A stretch of 53,969 bases of DNA, from positions 1 to 53,969 of the forward strand of contig CATXWM010000011.1 of assembly GCA_958403205.1 (NCBI GenBank). The letters run 5' to 3'. The notes below the pieces were generated by a model. The model was not told the origin of the DNA, did not search any database, and saw nothing but the letters and a program-made list of their open reading frames with translations. The DNA is from an uncultured Collinsella sp. (GTDB lineage: Bacteria > Actinomycetota > Coriobacteriia > Coriobacteriales > Coriobacteriaceae). A program made the translations under genes and the position numbers. Below, piece after piece: positions 17,394 through 24,827 of the stretch. Each line of letters starts with the position of its first letter. Positions within the stretch are counted from its first letter, which is position 1.

Positions 17394-17563
17394 TCCGTTG
17401 ATCCCTCCTTTCACCGACTGGCAAAACGATTTACACCTAATTGTGGACATTGCCCACACGATTTCTCTTTGCTCCCGCATTGATCTCGCTAAACTATTAA
17501 TTGCTGCTACCAGGGCATTTTCTGGTGCACATTCTATTGGCTCCTGCGAAGATCGGAGCAGGT
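17394..17563. other. Intergenic region before the LPXTG gene
   Basis: About 170 bases with no gene; it should contain the promoter of the surface protein. A GGAGCAGG ribosome site lies directly before ATG 17564. Confidence 0.4.
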
Positions 17564-18670
17564 ATGTTTGCTGCCAAGTCCCACACCAGCCGTCATTACA
17601 TTCCGATTGTTGCCATGGCCTGCCTATGCGTTTTGCTGGGCGGGCCTTCTTATGCCGCTGGCGCGGAGAGCCTCATCATCGCGGGCGCGACGTACTACGA
17701 GCCGGGCGTGTCGGGCCCCGGCTGGGTCTGGACCGATGCCGACCACCTGGAGCTTAATGGCTACGCGCGCGAGGCCATCGGCGCCGAGGGCGACCTGGTG
17801 CTGACGCTTGCCGGGCAGAACTCCGTGACGGAGTCGCATGCGCCCGATGCGGACATCACGCTGTGCGGCATGGAGGCGTGGGGCAACCTGACGCTCCGCG
17901 GCACCGGGACCCTGACGGCGACGGGCTCGCAGTGCGGGATCCACGTCTCGCAGGCGCTCGTGGTGGACGGATGCACCATCGATGCCCGGGCAGACGGGGC
18001 CAATATCACGGACGAGGCGGTTGCCGGCGTGATCGCAGGTGACATGGCCGTGCGAGGCGGCGGACGCGTCATTGCCGCGGGCGTCGGGTCCGGAGCGGCC
18101 GTGCGCGCCTACGGCGTGTATCTGCAGGACGCGGGTATTGGCGATGGTGCGGCAGGCTGTCGGCTTACCGTCGACGCCTCGTGGCTCGATGCGGCCGGCG
18201 CCGACGGTGGCGTTGTGTGCACGGGCGGGTCGCTTGTGTCCGCACGGTTTGTGACGCCTGCCGGTGGGATCTTTGGTGCTGGTGGCGTGGTTGATGCTGC
18301 AGGGGTAGTGGCGCCGCGCGTGGTGATTGAGCCAGATGTCACCACGCCCTCGGCGGGGGAGACCAAGGGGGTCGATGCGTCTGGTGGCGGGACGGGCGAA
18401 CCTGATGGTGGTGCCGGTCCTGTTGCAGGACGGCCCGGTACGAGGCCGACGACGGATCCCGCGGTGAAACCTGCGGCCACGTCGCCCAAGACAAACACGA
18501 CGACCAAGACGACGGCGACCAAGACCACGGTGCTTACGCCGTCCAAGCCTAAAGCCGCCAGCGTGACCGCAGCGAAACTCCCCAGGACTGGCGACAACAA
18601 CTGGATCGCGGCATCCATGGCGCTTTTCCTGCTCGGAACGACGCTTCTAGGCGCCGCATGTCGCTGCTAG
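17564..18670 (+). CDS. LPXTG cell-wall anchored surface protein
   Basis: The 368-residue protein has a signal peptide (YIPIVAMACLCVLLGGPSYAAG, about 12-33) and, at its end, LPRTG (339-343) followed by a hydrophobic helix and a short basic tail, so sortase should link it to peptidoglycan. Residues 35-270 form repeated short strands with many G, T and V residues (LVLTLAGQNSV... LTLRGTGTLTATG... MAVRGGGRVIAAG), suggestive of a right-handed beta-helix as in carbohydrate-binding or adhesive proteins. A proline/threonine-rich spacer (280-335) spans the wall. I choose ATG 17564 rather than the upstream start because GGAG precedes it and the signal peptide begins there. Confidence 0.85.
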   Translation: MFAAKSHTSRHYIPIVAMACLCVLLGGPSYAAGAESLIIAGATYYEPGVSGPGWVWTDADHLELNGYAREAIGAEGDLVLTLAGQNSVTESHAPDADITLCGMEAWGNLTLRGTGTLTATGSQCGIHVSQALVVDGCTIDARADGANITDEAVAGVIAGDMAVRGGGRVIAAGVGSGAAVRAYGVYLQDAGIGDGAAGCRLTVDASWLDAAGADGGVVCTGGSLVSARFVTPAGGIFGAGGVVDAAGVVAPRVVIEPDVTTPSAGETKGVDASGGGTGEPDGGAGPVAGRPGTRPTTDPAVKPAATSPKTNTTTKTTATKTTVLTPSKPKAASVTAAKLPRTGDNNWIAASMALFLLGTTLLGAACRC

Positions 18671-18801
18671 GGCAGCATGACATACCTGACTGCGACACAA
18701 GCGCTCTGTGGGGGGCGTTAAAGACAATGCTTTCGGAAAGGGAGCGTTGCCTTTTTCGTGCATACAATGCATGACGTGCCAACCACTAAACGCTTAGTTA
18801 A

Positions 18802-18830
18802 TTGTTTGTAATTACATAAACTGCTATAGT
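18802..18830 (+). promoter_or_regulatory. Promoter of the dinJ-yafQ pair
   Basis: TTGTTT (18802-18807), a 17-base spacer and TATAGT (18825-18830). Short inverted repeats TATAG...CTATA overlap and follow the -10 box, a likely autoregulatory operator. Confidence 0.65.
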
Positions 18831-18877
18831 ATGTGCGCTATACTGAGGTTGCACTCACGCTATTGGAAGGTCTAAAA

Positions 18878-19153
18878 ATGGCAAGCTCAACATTAACCAT
18901 CAGGGTTGACGACGACCTCAAACGCGAGGCGGCGGAAGTGGCTGACTACTATGGACTTGATTTGTCATCCGTGACGCGCGCGTTCTTCAAGCAAATGGTC
19001 AACACCCATCGCATCCCGTTGACTTTTGCCCCTGAGGAGCCCAATGCCGAAAGCCTTGAGGCCATTCGCGAGGGGGACGCTTTTCTTGCATCCGGCAAAA
19101 AAGGACGGTTTGACAATGGCGCCGATCTGATCGCTGCCGCGATGGCACAATGA
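18878..19153 (+). CDS. dinJ: RelB/DinJ-family antitoxin
   Basis: The 91-residue protein opens with SSTLTIRVDDDLKREAAEVA, a ribbon-helix-helix strand and helix as in DinJ/RelB. The C-terminal half (IREGDAFLASGKKGRFDNGADLIAA) should wrap around the toxin. It binds the toxin and, with it, the promoter upstream. The open frame extends to 18833, but ATG 18878 is chosen because the strand must begin close to the N-terminus and a GGAAGG site precedes it. The stop overlaps the toxin start by four bases. Confidence 0.85.
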   Translation: MASSTLTIRVDDDLKREAAEVADYYGLDLSSVTRAFFKQMVNTHRIPLTFAPEEPNAESLEAIREGDAFLASGKKGRFDNGADLIAAAMAQ

Positions 19154-19449
19154 GCACGCTAACCGCAGAGTTCTCTGCAGCCTTCTCCCGCGATTTAAAG
19201 AAAAAGGCAAAACGCCGTAAATGGGATTTATCTGAGCTTCAAAAGCTAATTGACCTGGTGCTACAGATTACATCTGAGTCAATGGACATATTAAAGCGAC
19301 GTCATAATATGCACCGGCTAAGCGGCAACTGGGCAGGGCGAAACGAATGTCACGTAGCAAACTCTGGCGACTGGCTTGTCATATGGTCATCAAACGAAGA
19401 GGTAGCTTTCTTTGAACGCACTGGCAGCCATGATGAGCTGTTCCGATAA
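19150..19449 (+). CDS. yafQ: YafQ-family RelE-like mRNA interferase toxin
   Basis: The 99-residue basic protein follows the YafQ pattern: FSRDLKKKAKRRKWDLSELQ, then HRLSGNWAGRNECHVANSGDW and a final FFERTGSHDELF. In YafQ the conserved histidines, aspartate and the RTGSHxxLF end form the ribosome-dependent RNase site. It forms a type II pair with the DinJ-like antitoxin, coupled by an ATGA overlap. It is the usual family length (about 92-100), so it is probably intact. Confidence 0.87.
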   Translation: MSTLTAEFSAAFSRDLKKKAKRRKWDLSELQKLIDLVLQITSESMDILKRRHNMHRLSGNWAGRNECHVANSGDWLVIWSSNEEVAFFERTGSHDELFR

Positions 19450-19629
19450 TTCCCTTAATATCGAAACTACCAAAACTATCCTGAATTCAACCTAATGGCA
19501 TCCAATTTGTTCAATCTTGTTACTCGCCAGTAGATTCTGCGTGTGGTCATATACTACCAGGCTCCTCCCGGTTACTCTGGAGTACGATTCGAAACCCTGT
19601 TCATCCGTAAACTAAATACTAAGAATATA
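19450..19629. other. Intergenic AT-rich stretch
   Basis: About 180 bases between two toxin-antitoxin pairs, with no open frame or hairpin that I can support. Confidence 0.4.
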
Positions 19630-19678
19630 TTGTTTAACTTTCCTTTCCGTACGTATTTAAATGGGTCTAAAATACGTA
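19630..19678 (+). promoter_or_regulatory. Promoter with overlapping perfect 9-bp inverted repeat operator
   Basis: TTGTTT (19630-19635), 18 bases, then TATTTA (19654-19659) as a candidate promoter. TACGTATTT (19650-19658) and AAATACGTA (19670-19678) are a perfect inverted repeat over the -10 region, well placed for repression by the antitoxin or the complex. Confidence 0.65.
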
Positions 19679-19706
19679 TTAGAGACAGATTTTATAGGAG
19701 GTTGCT

Positions 19707-20075
19707 ATGGTTGCCGTGATAGACAATAAACTTGTTTTCGGACGCGAACAGGTGCTGACTTCGACGCAGGCAAGCAAAAATTTTGGCGAAGCGAGACGTC
19801 GCGCTCGAAGGGAGCCGCAATTTGTCTCAGACAGGAATGATGGCATCGATACTGTTATCGTCGGCTTCGACGAGTTCGAAGCGATGGCGGTCGAACTCGA
19901 ACAGCTCCGAGAGGAGCGCCTGCACGCCATAGCCGCTGCAAGGCTCGCGCAGGGCGACACTGATTCGAATCGCAAGGGCATTCCGTTCTCCGATACCGTG
20001 GGACGTGAGAGGTTCGAGGCCATGCTAGAAGCCGAGGCGACCGATCCCATTTCCGACAAGGAGCTGTTCGAGTGA
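19707..20075 (+). CDS. Phd/YefM-like antitoxin
   Basis: The 122-residue acidic protein begins with a GTSTQASKNFGEARRRARREP-like stretch (TSTQASKNFGEARRRAR), then FVSDRNDGIDTVIVGFDEFEAM, the beta-alpha pattern of Phd/YefM antitoxins. The C-terminal region is charged and probably disordered until toxin-bound. AGGAGG precedes the ATG. The stop overlaps the toxin GTG by four bases. It is longer than most YefM proteins (about 85 residues). Confidence 0.75.
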   Translation: MVAVIDNKLVFGREQVLTSTQASKNFGEARRRARREPQFVSDRNDGIDTVIVGFDEFEAMAVELEQLREERLHAIAAARLAQGDTDSNRKGIPFSDTVGRERFEAMLEAEATDPISDKELFE

Positions 20076-20386
20076 GCGTGGCTAGGTTTAAGGTTGAGTT
20101 TTACGACAAGACTGCCGAGAAAGAGTATCTGTCACTCGATGGCTCGGTTCGCGCTATGGTGGACAAAGGTATTGCGCGTCTTGCACTTCGGGCCGATGAA
20201 ATTGGCAAGCCGCTTTCGGGTCTTCTTGCAGGTTGTAGGGAACTTAAGTTTCGTACTGATGGCATTCGCGTAATTTATCGCATCCGCAATGGGCACGTCG
20301 AAGTAGTTCAAATCATCGCAATAGGTGCAAGGGACAAGGGCAAGGTTTTCGACCTGGCATCTAGACGCTTGGACAGCGATGATTGA
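20072..20386 (+). CDS. RelE/ParE-family toxin
   Basis: The 104-residue protein starts at GTG inside the antitoxin stop (GTGA). It has FYDKTAEKEYLSLDGSVRA in the front helices and GCRELKFRTDGIRVIYRIRNG... QIIAIGARDKGKVF at the back, the standard RelE/ParE fold pattern. Such toxins cut mRNA on the ribosome or inhibit gyrase; the residues do not settle which. Length is normal for the family, so the pair is probably functional. Confidence 0.83.
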   Translation: MSVARFKVEFYDKTAEKEYLSLDGSVRAMVDKGIARLALRADEIGKPLSGLLAGCRELKFRTDGIRVIYRIRNGHVEVVQIIAIGARDKGKVFDLASRRLDSDD

Positions 20387-20470
20387 TTGCCTCAAGAATA
20401 ATCTATTTAGGTTGCATGGTCGAAATGCCCGGGTTAAACGCTCGGATTCAGCCAGCAGAAGGACGGCGTG

Positions 20471-20674
20471 ATGAAAACGTTAAATGCAACCACGCCGATG
20501 ACGGTCGGGCGCTGCTATACAACCGACGCCACGAGCGACAGCCCCGAGCCCAAAGACAACCAGTACTACGCCTGGATCCAGGACCTCGTATCCGGAAACC
20601 GCACGACCAGTGGGCTCGCCGAAGAACTACGCCGCGGTTGCATTGCGGGCATGGGCGACCCGTCGCACATATAG
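20471..20674 (+). CDS. Small hypothetical protein upstream of DUF3825 gene
   Basis: The 67-residue frame reads MKTLNATTPMTVGRCYTT, then NQYYAWIQDLVSGNRT and ends GMGDPSHI. It has no recognised family. Cysteines are sparse and no membrane segment is seen. It lies 45 bases before the DUF3825 gene and on the same strand, so it may be its first operon member. Confidence 0.4.
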   Translation: MKTLNATTPMTVGRCYTTDATSDSPEPKDNQYYAWIQDLVSGNRTTSGLAEELRRGCIAGMGDPSHI

Positions 20675-20719
20675 AATCTAAGCATCCGCACGCCAGTTAT
20701 TGAATGGATTGGAAGCCAC

Positions 20720-21508
20720 ATGGAGATCCCCAACACCCTGTGCAGCAATGTATACGACTTTGCGTTTTGCCCCGAGCCCTGTTACGAGCGCTTGGCCGAC
20801 CTCGCCGACCCCGAGGACTGGGGTCCCGGCAACCGCATCCTCAAAAACTACCTGTCGTTTTCGTTTAGCCGCGCGGTATTTTTGACCGAACGCGACGTGG
20901 ACCAGACCGCCCCGTCCAACTTGCCGCTGGTGTTCGACGACGACCGTTGCCTATTCAACACCGGCCTGTACACGCGCCGCTACGAGACCATCTACGGCCT
21001 GTTTGAGCCCAACACCAAGCCCGACGCGCGCCAGCGCTGGTTTTTGAAGGGCTTCTTTAAGGAGAGCGACCCCATGCTGGTCTCGTTTGAGTATCTGCCG
21101 TGCCGCGTGCGCTTTGCCGAGGACCCCTCCGAGCTGGTCTTTGACTACCGCCTTCCCATCCGCTCCAACATCGACCACATTCTGGGCGACGAGGAAAACC
21201 TTACGCGCATTCCCGCCAGCCTGATGGGGGAGGGCAACTCGCTGCTGCTGCGCCGTGCCTTTGAGGGAGCCGTCGTCGAGGCCGCCCGCCGCGCCGCAGC
21301 CAACTACACGCTCGCGGTGCCGCAGTTCTACGGCGGCCGGATCCAGCTGCTGTTGCCGCTGTGCCTGACCGGCGACAAGCCCGAACTGGCGCTGACCATC
21401 CAGCGCGAGGACGGCTTCTACGCAGCGCGCACCTGCCTCACGCTCGACATGGCCTACAACAACGCGCGACTTATCTGCCGCCCAGAGACCTCATGGATTA
21501 AACGATAA
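20720..21508 (+). CDS. DUF3825 domain protein
   Basis: The 262-residue protein matches the DUF3825 layout: NVYDFAFCPEPCYERLADLADPEDW early, ILKNYLSFSFSRAVF, then FNTGLYTRRYETIYGLFEPN, and near the end FYGGRIQLLLPLCL and ALTIQREDGFYAARTCLTLDMAYNNARLI. The function of the family is not established; some members are linked with RNA or DNA binding regions. No catalytic residues can be named. It has no evident terminator before the tRNA-Val gene. Confidence 0.75.
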   Translation: MEIPNTLCSNVYDFAFCPEPCYERLADLADPEDWGPGNRILKNYLSFSFSRAVFLTERDVDQTAPSNLPLVFDDDRCLFNTGLYTRRYETIYGLFEPNTKPDARQRWFLKGFFKESDPMLVSFEYLPCRVRFAEDPSELVFDYRLPIRSNIDHILGDEENLTRIPASLMGEGNSLLLRRAFEGAVVEAARRAAANYTLAVPQFYGGRIQLLLPLCLTGDKPELALTIQREDGFYAARTCLTLDMAYNNARLICRPETSWIKR

Positions 21509-21596
21509 TGGGCGGTTAAGCTGCTGTTTTGTTGGCTGACAGGATTGAACCAGCGCGGCTTGCGCCCACGAATTTAAAATCGGGGGCAAAAAGTTC

Positions 21597-21626
21597 TTGG
21601 TAAACCACGCACGGCTATGTTAGTAT
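21597..21626 (+). promoter_or_regulatory. Candidate promoter of tRNA-Val
   Basis: TTGGTA (21597-21602), 18 bases, TAGTAT (21621-21626), placed 20 bases before the tRNA. Confidence 0.5.
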
Positions 21627-21646
21627 CTCTTTTGCCGAAAGGCGAC

Positions 21647-21721
21647 GGGCGATTGGCTCAGGGGTAGAGCATATCCTTCACACGGATGGGGTCACAAGTT
21701 CGAATCTTGTATCGCCCACCA
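21647..21721 (+). tRNA. tRNA-Val (CAC anticodon)
   Basis: Acceptor GGGCGAT pairs with ATCGCCC, followed by discriminator A and an encoded CCA. The anticodon loop TTCACAC gives CAC, reading GUG. GGTCACAAGTTCGAATCTTGT forms the variable region and T arm. All cloverleaf arms can be drawn. Confidence 0.93.
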
Positions 21722-21731
21722 TCTAAAGCAC

Positions 21732-21768
21732 AGGTCAGAGGTGTTAAGCGTCTGGCCTTTTTCTTTTT
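21732..21768 (+). terminator. Terminator of tRNA-Val
   Basis: AGGTCAGA and TCTGGCCT pair (one G-T) and are followed by TTTTTCTTTTT. Confidence 0.75.
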
Positions 21769-22090
21769 GACACCAAAATCGAAGCGAAGTTGCCTAAGGC
21801 GTTACATGTTACGTAGTTCACCTTAGGTGTCGTCATTGCGCGTTTTGCACAATGCGTCTGCGTTCATTCATTGAATTCCGAACGTAATCTATGTGCAATT
21901 GTGGAGACAGAGACCACTGGCGCACAGCTCGTACCAGCACATTCATGGCTCAATCAACCTTTCAACACATCCCATCCAATATTTGGTCAGCATTTGGTCA
22001 GCTTCCGGTACTTACCCGTATGATGCCCCAGTAGATAATCGGCCATGCCCGCAATCCGCACGGCCCTCGGCCGAAACCAGGGGAGGACAC
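21769..22090. other. Intergenic stretch before the nuclease-like gene
   Basis: About 320 bases. The frame of the next gene is open through most of it, but the sequence before ATG 22091 does not look like protein. CATCCAATATTTGGTCAGCATTTGGTCAG contains a direct repeat of TTTGGTCAGC, whose meaning is unclear. Confidence 0.4.
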
Positions 22091-23248
22091 ATGGACAAGA
22101 TCGTCTGCGCAAACACCGCATTCCGCTACTGGCGCTGCCCACCGCAGGTGCGCAACCTCTACCCGCGCCTGCCCAACTCCGAAGACGGCTGGCGAGCCCT
22201 ATCCCAAGCCCCTTTTGTAACCGACGTCCTCAAGACCCCGATTATCGCTGTTGCTTCGCCAGGTTGTTGTAATCACCACTCGGGGTTGCGCTCCACTATT
22301 CGCTGGGAAGGGACATCGGATGCCGGCACAACAATCGACACTCATTTAGGCTTTAGTTGCACCAATCCGCTTAACACCTTATTCACTATGACACGTTTTG
22401 TGTCTCAAATAGATCTCGTACTGGCTATGTACGAATTTTGCGGCTGGTTTTCTATTTTCGAGCCGGCCCCCGCTGCCGAAATGCAGTTAAAGATGGCGGT
22501 AGAGGAGAATCGTAATTCCAGCACGCAGGATCTGTTCGAACTTGGAGAAGGCGAAGACGAGGTTCCTTGGAAACGAGTTTACGCCCGCGCAATCGTAAAG
22601 ACCCATGATAATGAAGGCCAAACGAGTAAGCGTGAGGATGGAAGAGAGGTTACGAAACTCAAAGGTACTTCTCTTTGGATGAGAAAGCCGCTCATCGAAC
22701 TGAGTGACTTGCATCGATTCGCCGACAAGGTCAAAAGTCAAATGTGGGGAAAGCAGTTTTATGATGCCACTCAGCAGGTTATCGGTATTGCTGCGTCTCC
22801 ACTCGAGGTCGCGGGGGTCCTGCTTCTAAGTCGTTCTCGACGTCTAGGTGGTGCAGGATTCAGATACGTGTACCTCAACGATTTAACCCCTCTATCCGTG
22901 GCAGCCCAAAACATCGCAGGTCAAAAGGTTTGCTACGGCGACATCGTGATTGTAAACCCAATCCTAATGAAGGCAGTAGTTATCGAGATCCAAGGTGAAG
23001 TCATCCATGGATCAGGTGCGGTACTTGACCACGATGCAGAGCGCATGACCGCGCTCCAGAGCATGGGTCTCGACGTATTCCTGGTAACCCACGATATGCT
23101 CAACGACAAAAAGCAGCTAGACACCATAGTCAAAAGCGTCTGCATTCGCTTAGGGATTCGATATAAAGCCAAATCCGAGGCAATGAAGTGCACCGAGACG
23201 CGACTGCGCGCAAGTGTATTGTGCAACTGGTTGGAAATCGGAAATTAG
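22091..23248 (+). CDS. Hypothetical protein with nuclease-like C-terminus (DUF559/Vsr-like fold suspected)
   Basis: From ATG 22091, preceded by GGGGAGG, the product has 385 residues. The front contains FRYWRCPPQVRNLYPRLP and a CTNPLNTLFTMTRF segment. The end reads VVIEIQGEVIHGSG, then DHDAERMTALQSMGLDVFLVTHDMLND. The E-x-Q/D strand followed by D-x2-R-x3-L-x2-G/M-x-V resembles DUF559/very-short-patch-repair endonuclease domains. I recall related multi-copy genes in Coriobacteriia resembling abortive-infection (AbiEi-type) layouts, but this is from memory. Role in DNA cleavage or defence is an inference. Confidence 0.55.
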   Translation: MDKIVCANTAFRYWRCPPQVRNLYPRLPNSEDGWRALSQAPFVTDVLKTPIIAVASPGCCNHHSGLRSTIRWEGTSDAGTTIDTHLGFSCTNPLNTLFTMTRFVSQIDLVLAMYEFCGWFSIFEPAPAAEMQLKMAVEENRNSSTQDLFELGEGEDEVPWKRVYARAIVKTHDNEGQTSKREDGREVTKLKGTSLWMRKPLIELSDLHRFADKVKSQMWGKQFYDATQQVIGIAASPLEVAGVLLLSRSRRLGGAGFRYVYLNDLTPLSVAAQNIAGQKVCYGDIVIVNPILMKAVVIEIQGEVIHGSGAVLDHDAERMTALQSMGLDVFLVTHDMLNDKKQLDTIVKSVCIRLGIRYKAKSEAMKCTETRLRASVLCNWLEIGN

Positions 23249-23304
23249 CCGGCGACAAGGCGCTAGAACAACCTAGTTTGCCTGCTAGTGAATTAGTGAC
23301 ATCT

Positions 23305-23458
23305 TAAAACTATGCCGGATTACGGAGTCGGATCCGGACCGGCCGTCCATACCCTGCATTTCACGGAATGCGCAAGTCGTCTACCTGCGGTTTTGGTTTT
23401 ACCGATTACGTCATGCCCGGGGGTTGCCGGCCTGGCCCCGTAAGCCGGCATAGTTTTG
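23305..23458. repeat. Long inverted-repeat element, copy 1
   Basis: AAAACTATGCCGG at the left is matched by CCGGCATAGTTTT at the right, with pairing extending inward through TTACGG/CCGTAA. Inside is a smaller stem GCATT...AATGC. A second copy lies at 24203-24356. In the outer stem the two copies differ by a T/A versus C/G pair, so pairing is preserved. Confidence 0.85.
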
Positions 23459-23679
23459 GAATCGCCGGGTGGGCGGGAGCGCGATCGGCCCCGATAACGG
23501 TCCCGGCGCCGGCGGGGTGGCCGTTGAGCGGATGGCGGCCCGCGCCGCGAAAGCGAAAGACTGCGGACGACGGAACTCGAGATGTCCCAAGGGCGCCGGA
23601 GGGGAGGGCGGCGGCAACGCCGCCGCCCGCGGGGCGCGCCCCCGCGCCGCCGTCCGCAGAAGTTTTTCCGAAATTGTCC

Positions 23680-23708
23680 TTGCATCGCCGTCGAAGTTCC
23701 CGTATAGT
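23680..23708 (+). promoter_or_regulatory. tRNA-Ala promoter, copy 1
   Basis: TTGCAT, 17 bases, TATAGT, ending 12 bases before the tRNA. The same boxes occur in copy 2 although the spacer sequence differs, which supports selection on them. Confidence 0.75.
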
Positions 23709-23720
23709 ACTTTTTCGCAC

Positions 23721-23793
23721 GGGGGCGTAGCTCAGCTGGGAGAGCGCTTGACTGGCAGTCAAGAGGTCAGGGGTTCGATTCCCCTCGTCTCCA
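23721..23793 (+). tRNA. tRNA-Ala (GGC anticodon), copy 1
   Basis: Acceptor GGGGGCG pairs with CGTCTCC (two G-T pairs), discriminator A, followed by CCC, so CCA is not fully encoded. The loop CTGGCAG gives GGC, reading GCC. D arm AGCTCAGCTGGGAGAGCG and T arm are standard. The sequence is identical to copy 2 at 24680-24752. Confidence 0.93.
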
Positions 23794-23808
23794 CCCGAGC
23801 ATTGAATG

Positions 23809-23838
23809 AGGCTCCAACGCAAGTTGGGGCCTTTTTTC
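23809..23838 (+). terminator. Terminator after tRNA-Ala copy 1
   Basis: AGGCTCCAAC and GTTGGGGCCT pair around GCAA, followed by six T. Confidence 0.88.
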
Positions 23839-23868
23839 ATATAGGCACACAAGGTCAAAGGCGGCACC

Positions 23869-23901
23869 ATGATCCTCCTGGTCGACAAGATCGTGCGTTG
23901 A
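23869..23901 (+). pseudogene. Ten-codon fragment of the ABC-F gene
   Basis: ATG ATC CTC CTG GTC GAC AAG ATC is identical to the start of the ABC-F gene at 24828, then diverges into GTG CGT TGA. It marks the right border of the duplicated segment. Confidence 0.85.
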
Positions 23902-23991
23902 ACGGGCGCCGCGTGCATGGTAGTATTTCACGTCGTGGTTCAAGATGGGTGGCCTGTTCTATTGGCCTCTATTGCACGCGCCATTTTATAA

Positions 23992-24067
23992 GGGCTCTTG
24001 GCGCAACGGTTAGCGCAGGGGACTCATAATCCCTGGGTTCTGGGTTCGAATCCCGGAGGGCCCACCA
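23992..24067 (+). tRNA. tRNA with CAT anticodon (Met or lysidine-modified Ile2)
   Basis: Acceptor GGGCTCT pairs with AGGGCCC (one T-G), discriminator A, encoded CCA. The anticodon loop CTCATAA gives CAT. The D arm TTGGCGCAACGGTTAGCGC is not that of an initiator in an obvious way; elongator Met and Ile2 cannot be separated by anticodon alone. It sits between the two copies of the duplicated segment. Confidence 0.9.
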
Positions 24068-24075
24068 GAGAATCA

Positions 24076-24107
24076 AGAAGCCGGGCAAATAGCCCGGCTT
24101 CTTTTTG
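24076..24107 (+). terminator. Terminator after the CAT tRNA
   Basis: AGAAGCCGGGC and GCCCGGCTTCT form a perfect 11-bp stem with an AAATA loop, followed by TTTTT. Confidence 0.92.
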
Positions 24108-24202
24108 CTAAAGTTCCCACTCCACATGCCTGCGAAACTGTCTTGATAAACGTTTTCGGTCAAATCCACGCAATAGTTAATGCTGATTGACAAGAACCAT
24201 TT

Positions 24203-24356
24203 CAAAACCATGCCGGATTACGGGGCTGGACCCGGACCGGCCGTCCATACCCTGCATTTCGCTGAATGCGCAAGTCGTCTACCTGCGGTTTTGATTTTAC
24301 CGATTACGGCATGCTCGGGGGTTCCCGGCCTGGCCCCGTAAACCGGCATGGTTTTG
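24203..24356. repeat. Long inverted-repeat element, copy 2
   Basis: CAAAACCATGCCGG at the left pairs with CCGGCATGGTTTTG at the right, extending through TTACGGGGC/GCCCCGTAA with few mismatches. Compared with copy 1 the outer stem keeps pairing by a compensatory change. Confidence 0.87.
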
Positions 24357-24638
24357 AAATCGCCGGGTCGGCGGGAGCGCGATTGGCCCCGATAATGGGC
24401 CCGGCGCCGGCGGGATGGTCGTTGGGCGGATGGCGGCCCGTGGGATGGAAGCGAAAACCGGCGAGCGGCGGAACCCGAGATGCCCGGGGGGCGCCGGGGA
24501 GGAGGGCGGCGGCGCTGCCGCCCGCGGGGCGCGCCCCGCGGGCCGGATCCGGCATCGCGGGTCCCTTGCCCTCGAGTCCGCGCCGCGCTCTCGTCCCAGC
24601 GGCGCCCGCGCCTCCGGAAAGTTTTTCCAAAATTGTCC

Positions 24639-24667
24639 TTGCATCGGCGGGGGAGTTCCCGTATAGT
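24639..24667 (+). promoter_or_regulatory. tRNA-Ala promoter, copy 2
   Basis: TTGCAT (24639-24644), 17 bases, TATAGT (24662-24667). Confidence 0.75.
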
Positions 24668-24679
24668 ACTTTTTCGCAC

Positions 24680-24752
24680 GGGGGCGTAGCTCAGCTGGGA
24701 GAGCGCTTGACTGGCAGTCAAGAGGTCAGGGGTTCGATTCCCCTCGTCTCCA
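24680..24752 (+). tRNA. tRNA-Ala (GGC anticodon), copy 2
   Basis: Same cloverleaf and sequence as copy 1, with anticodon GGC and no complete encoded CCA. Confidence 0.93.
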
Positions 24753-24767
24753 CCCGAGCATTGAATG

Positions 24768-24797
24768 AGGCTCCAACGCAAGTTGGGGCCTTTTTTC
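24768..24797 (+). terminator. Terminator after tRNA-Ala copy 2
   Basis: AGGCTCCAAC / GTTGGGGCCT stem with a T-run, 31 bases before the ABC-F start. It separates tRNA and protein gene, so the ABC-F gene needs readthrough or a promoter in the short gap. Confidence 0.87.
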
Positions 24798-24827
24798 ATA
24801 TAGGCACACAAGGTCAAAGGCGGCACC

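Larger units (their letters stand above)
23305..23893 (+). repeat. Segmental duplication, copy 1 (partner 24203-24852)
   Basis: About 589 bases containing the inverted-repeat element, a very GC-rich stretch, promoter, tRNA-Ala, terminator and eight codons of the ABC-F gene. The tRNA to ABC-F start part is almost identical to copy 2 (constant offset of 959), while the GC-rich stretch has drifted and is about 61 bases shorter. Confidence 0.92.

Noticed and set aside
21893..22090. Longer start for the nuclease-like gene
   Set aside because: The upstream extension is not protein-like, and GGGGAGG with ATG 22091 is much better.
23368..24030. Long frames reading RKSSTCGF... in the duplicated segments
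   Set aside because: They lie in the inverted-repeat element and across tRNA-Ala, are seen in both strands and have no ribosome site; they reflect GC-rich non-coding DNA.
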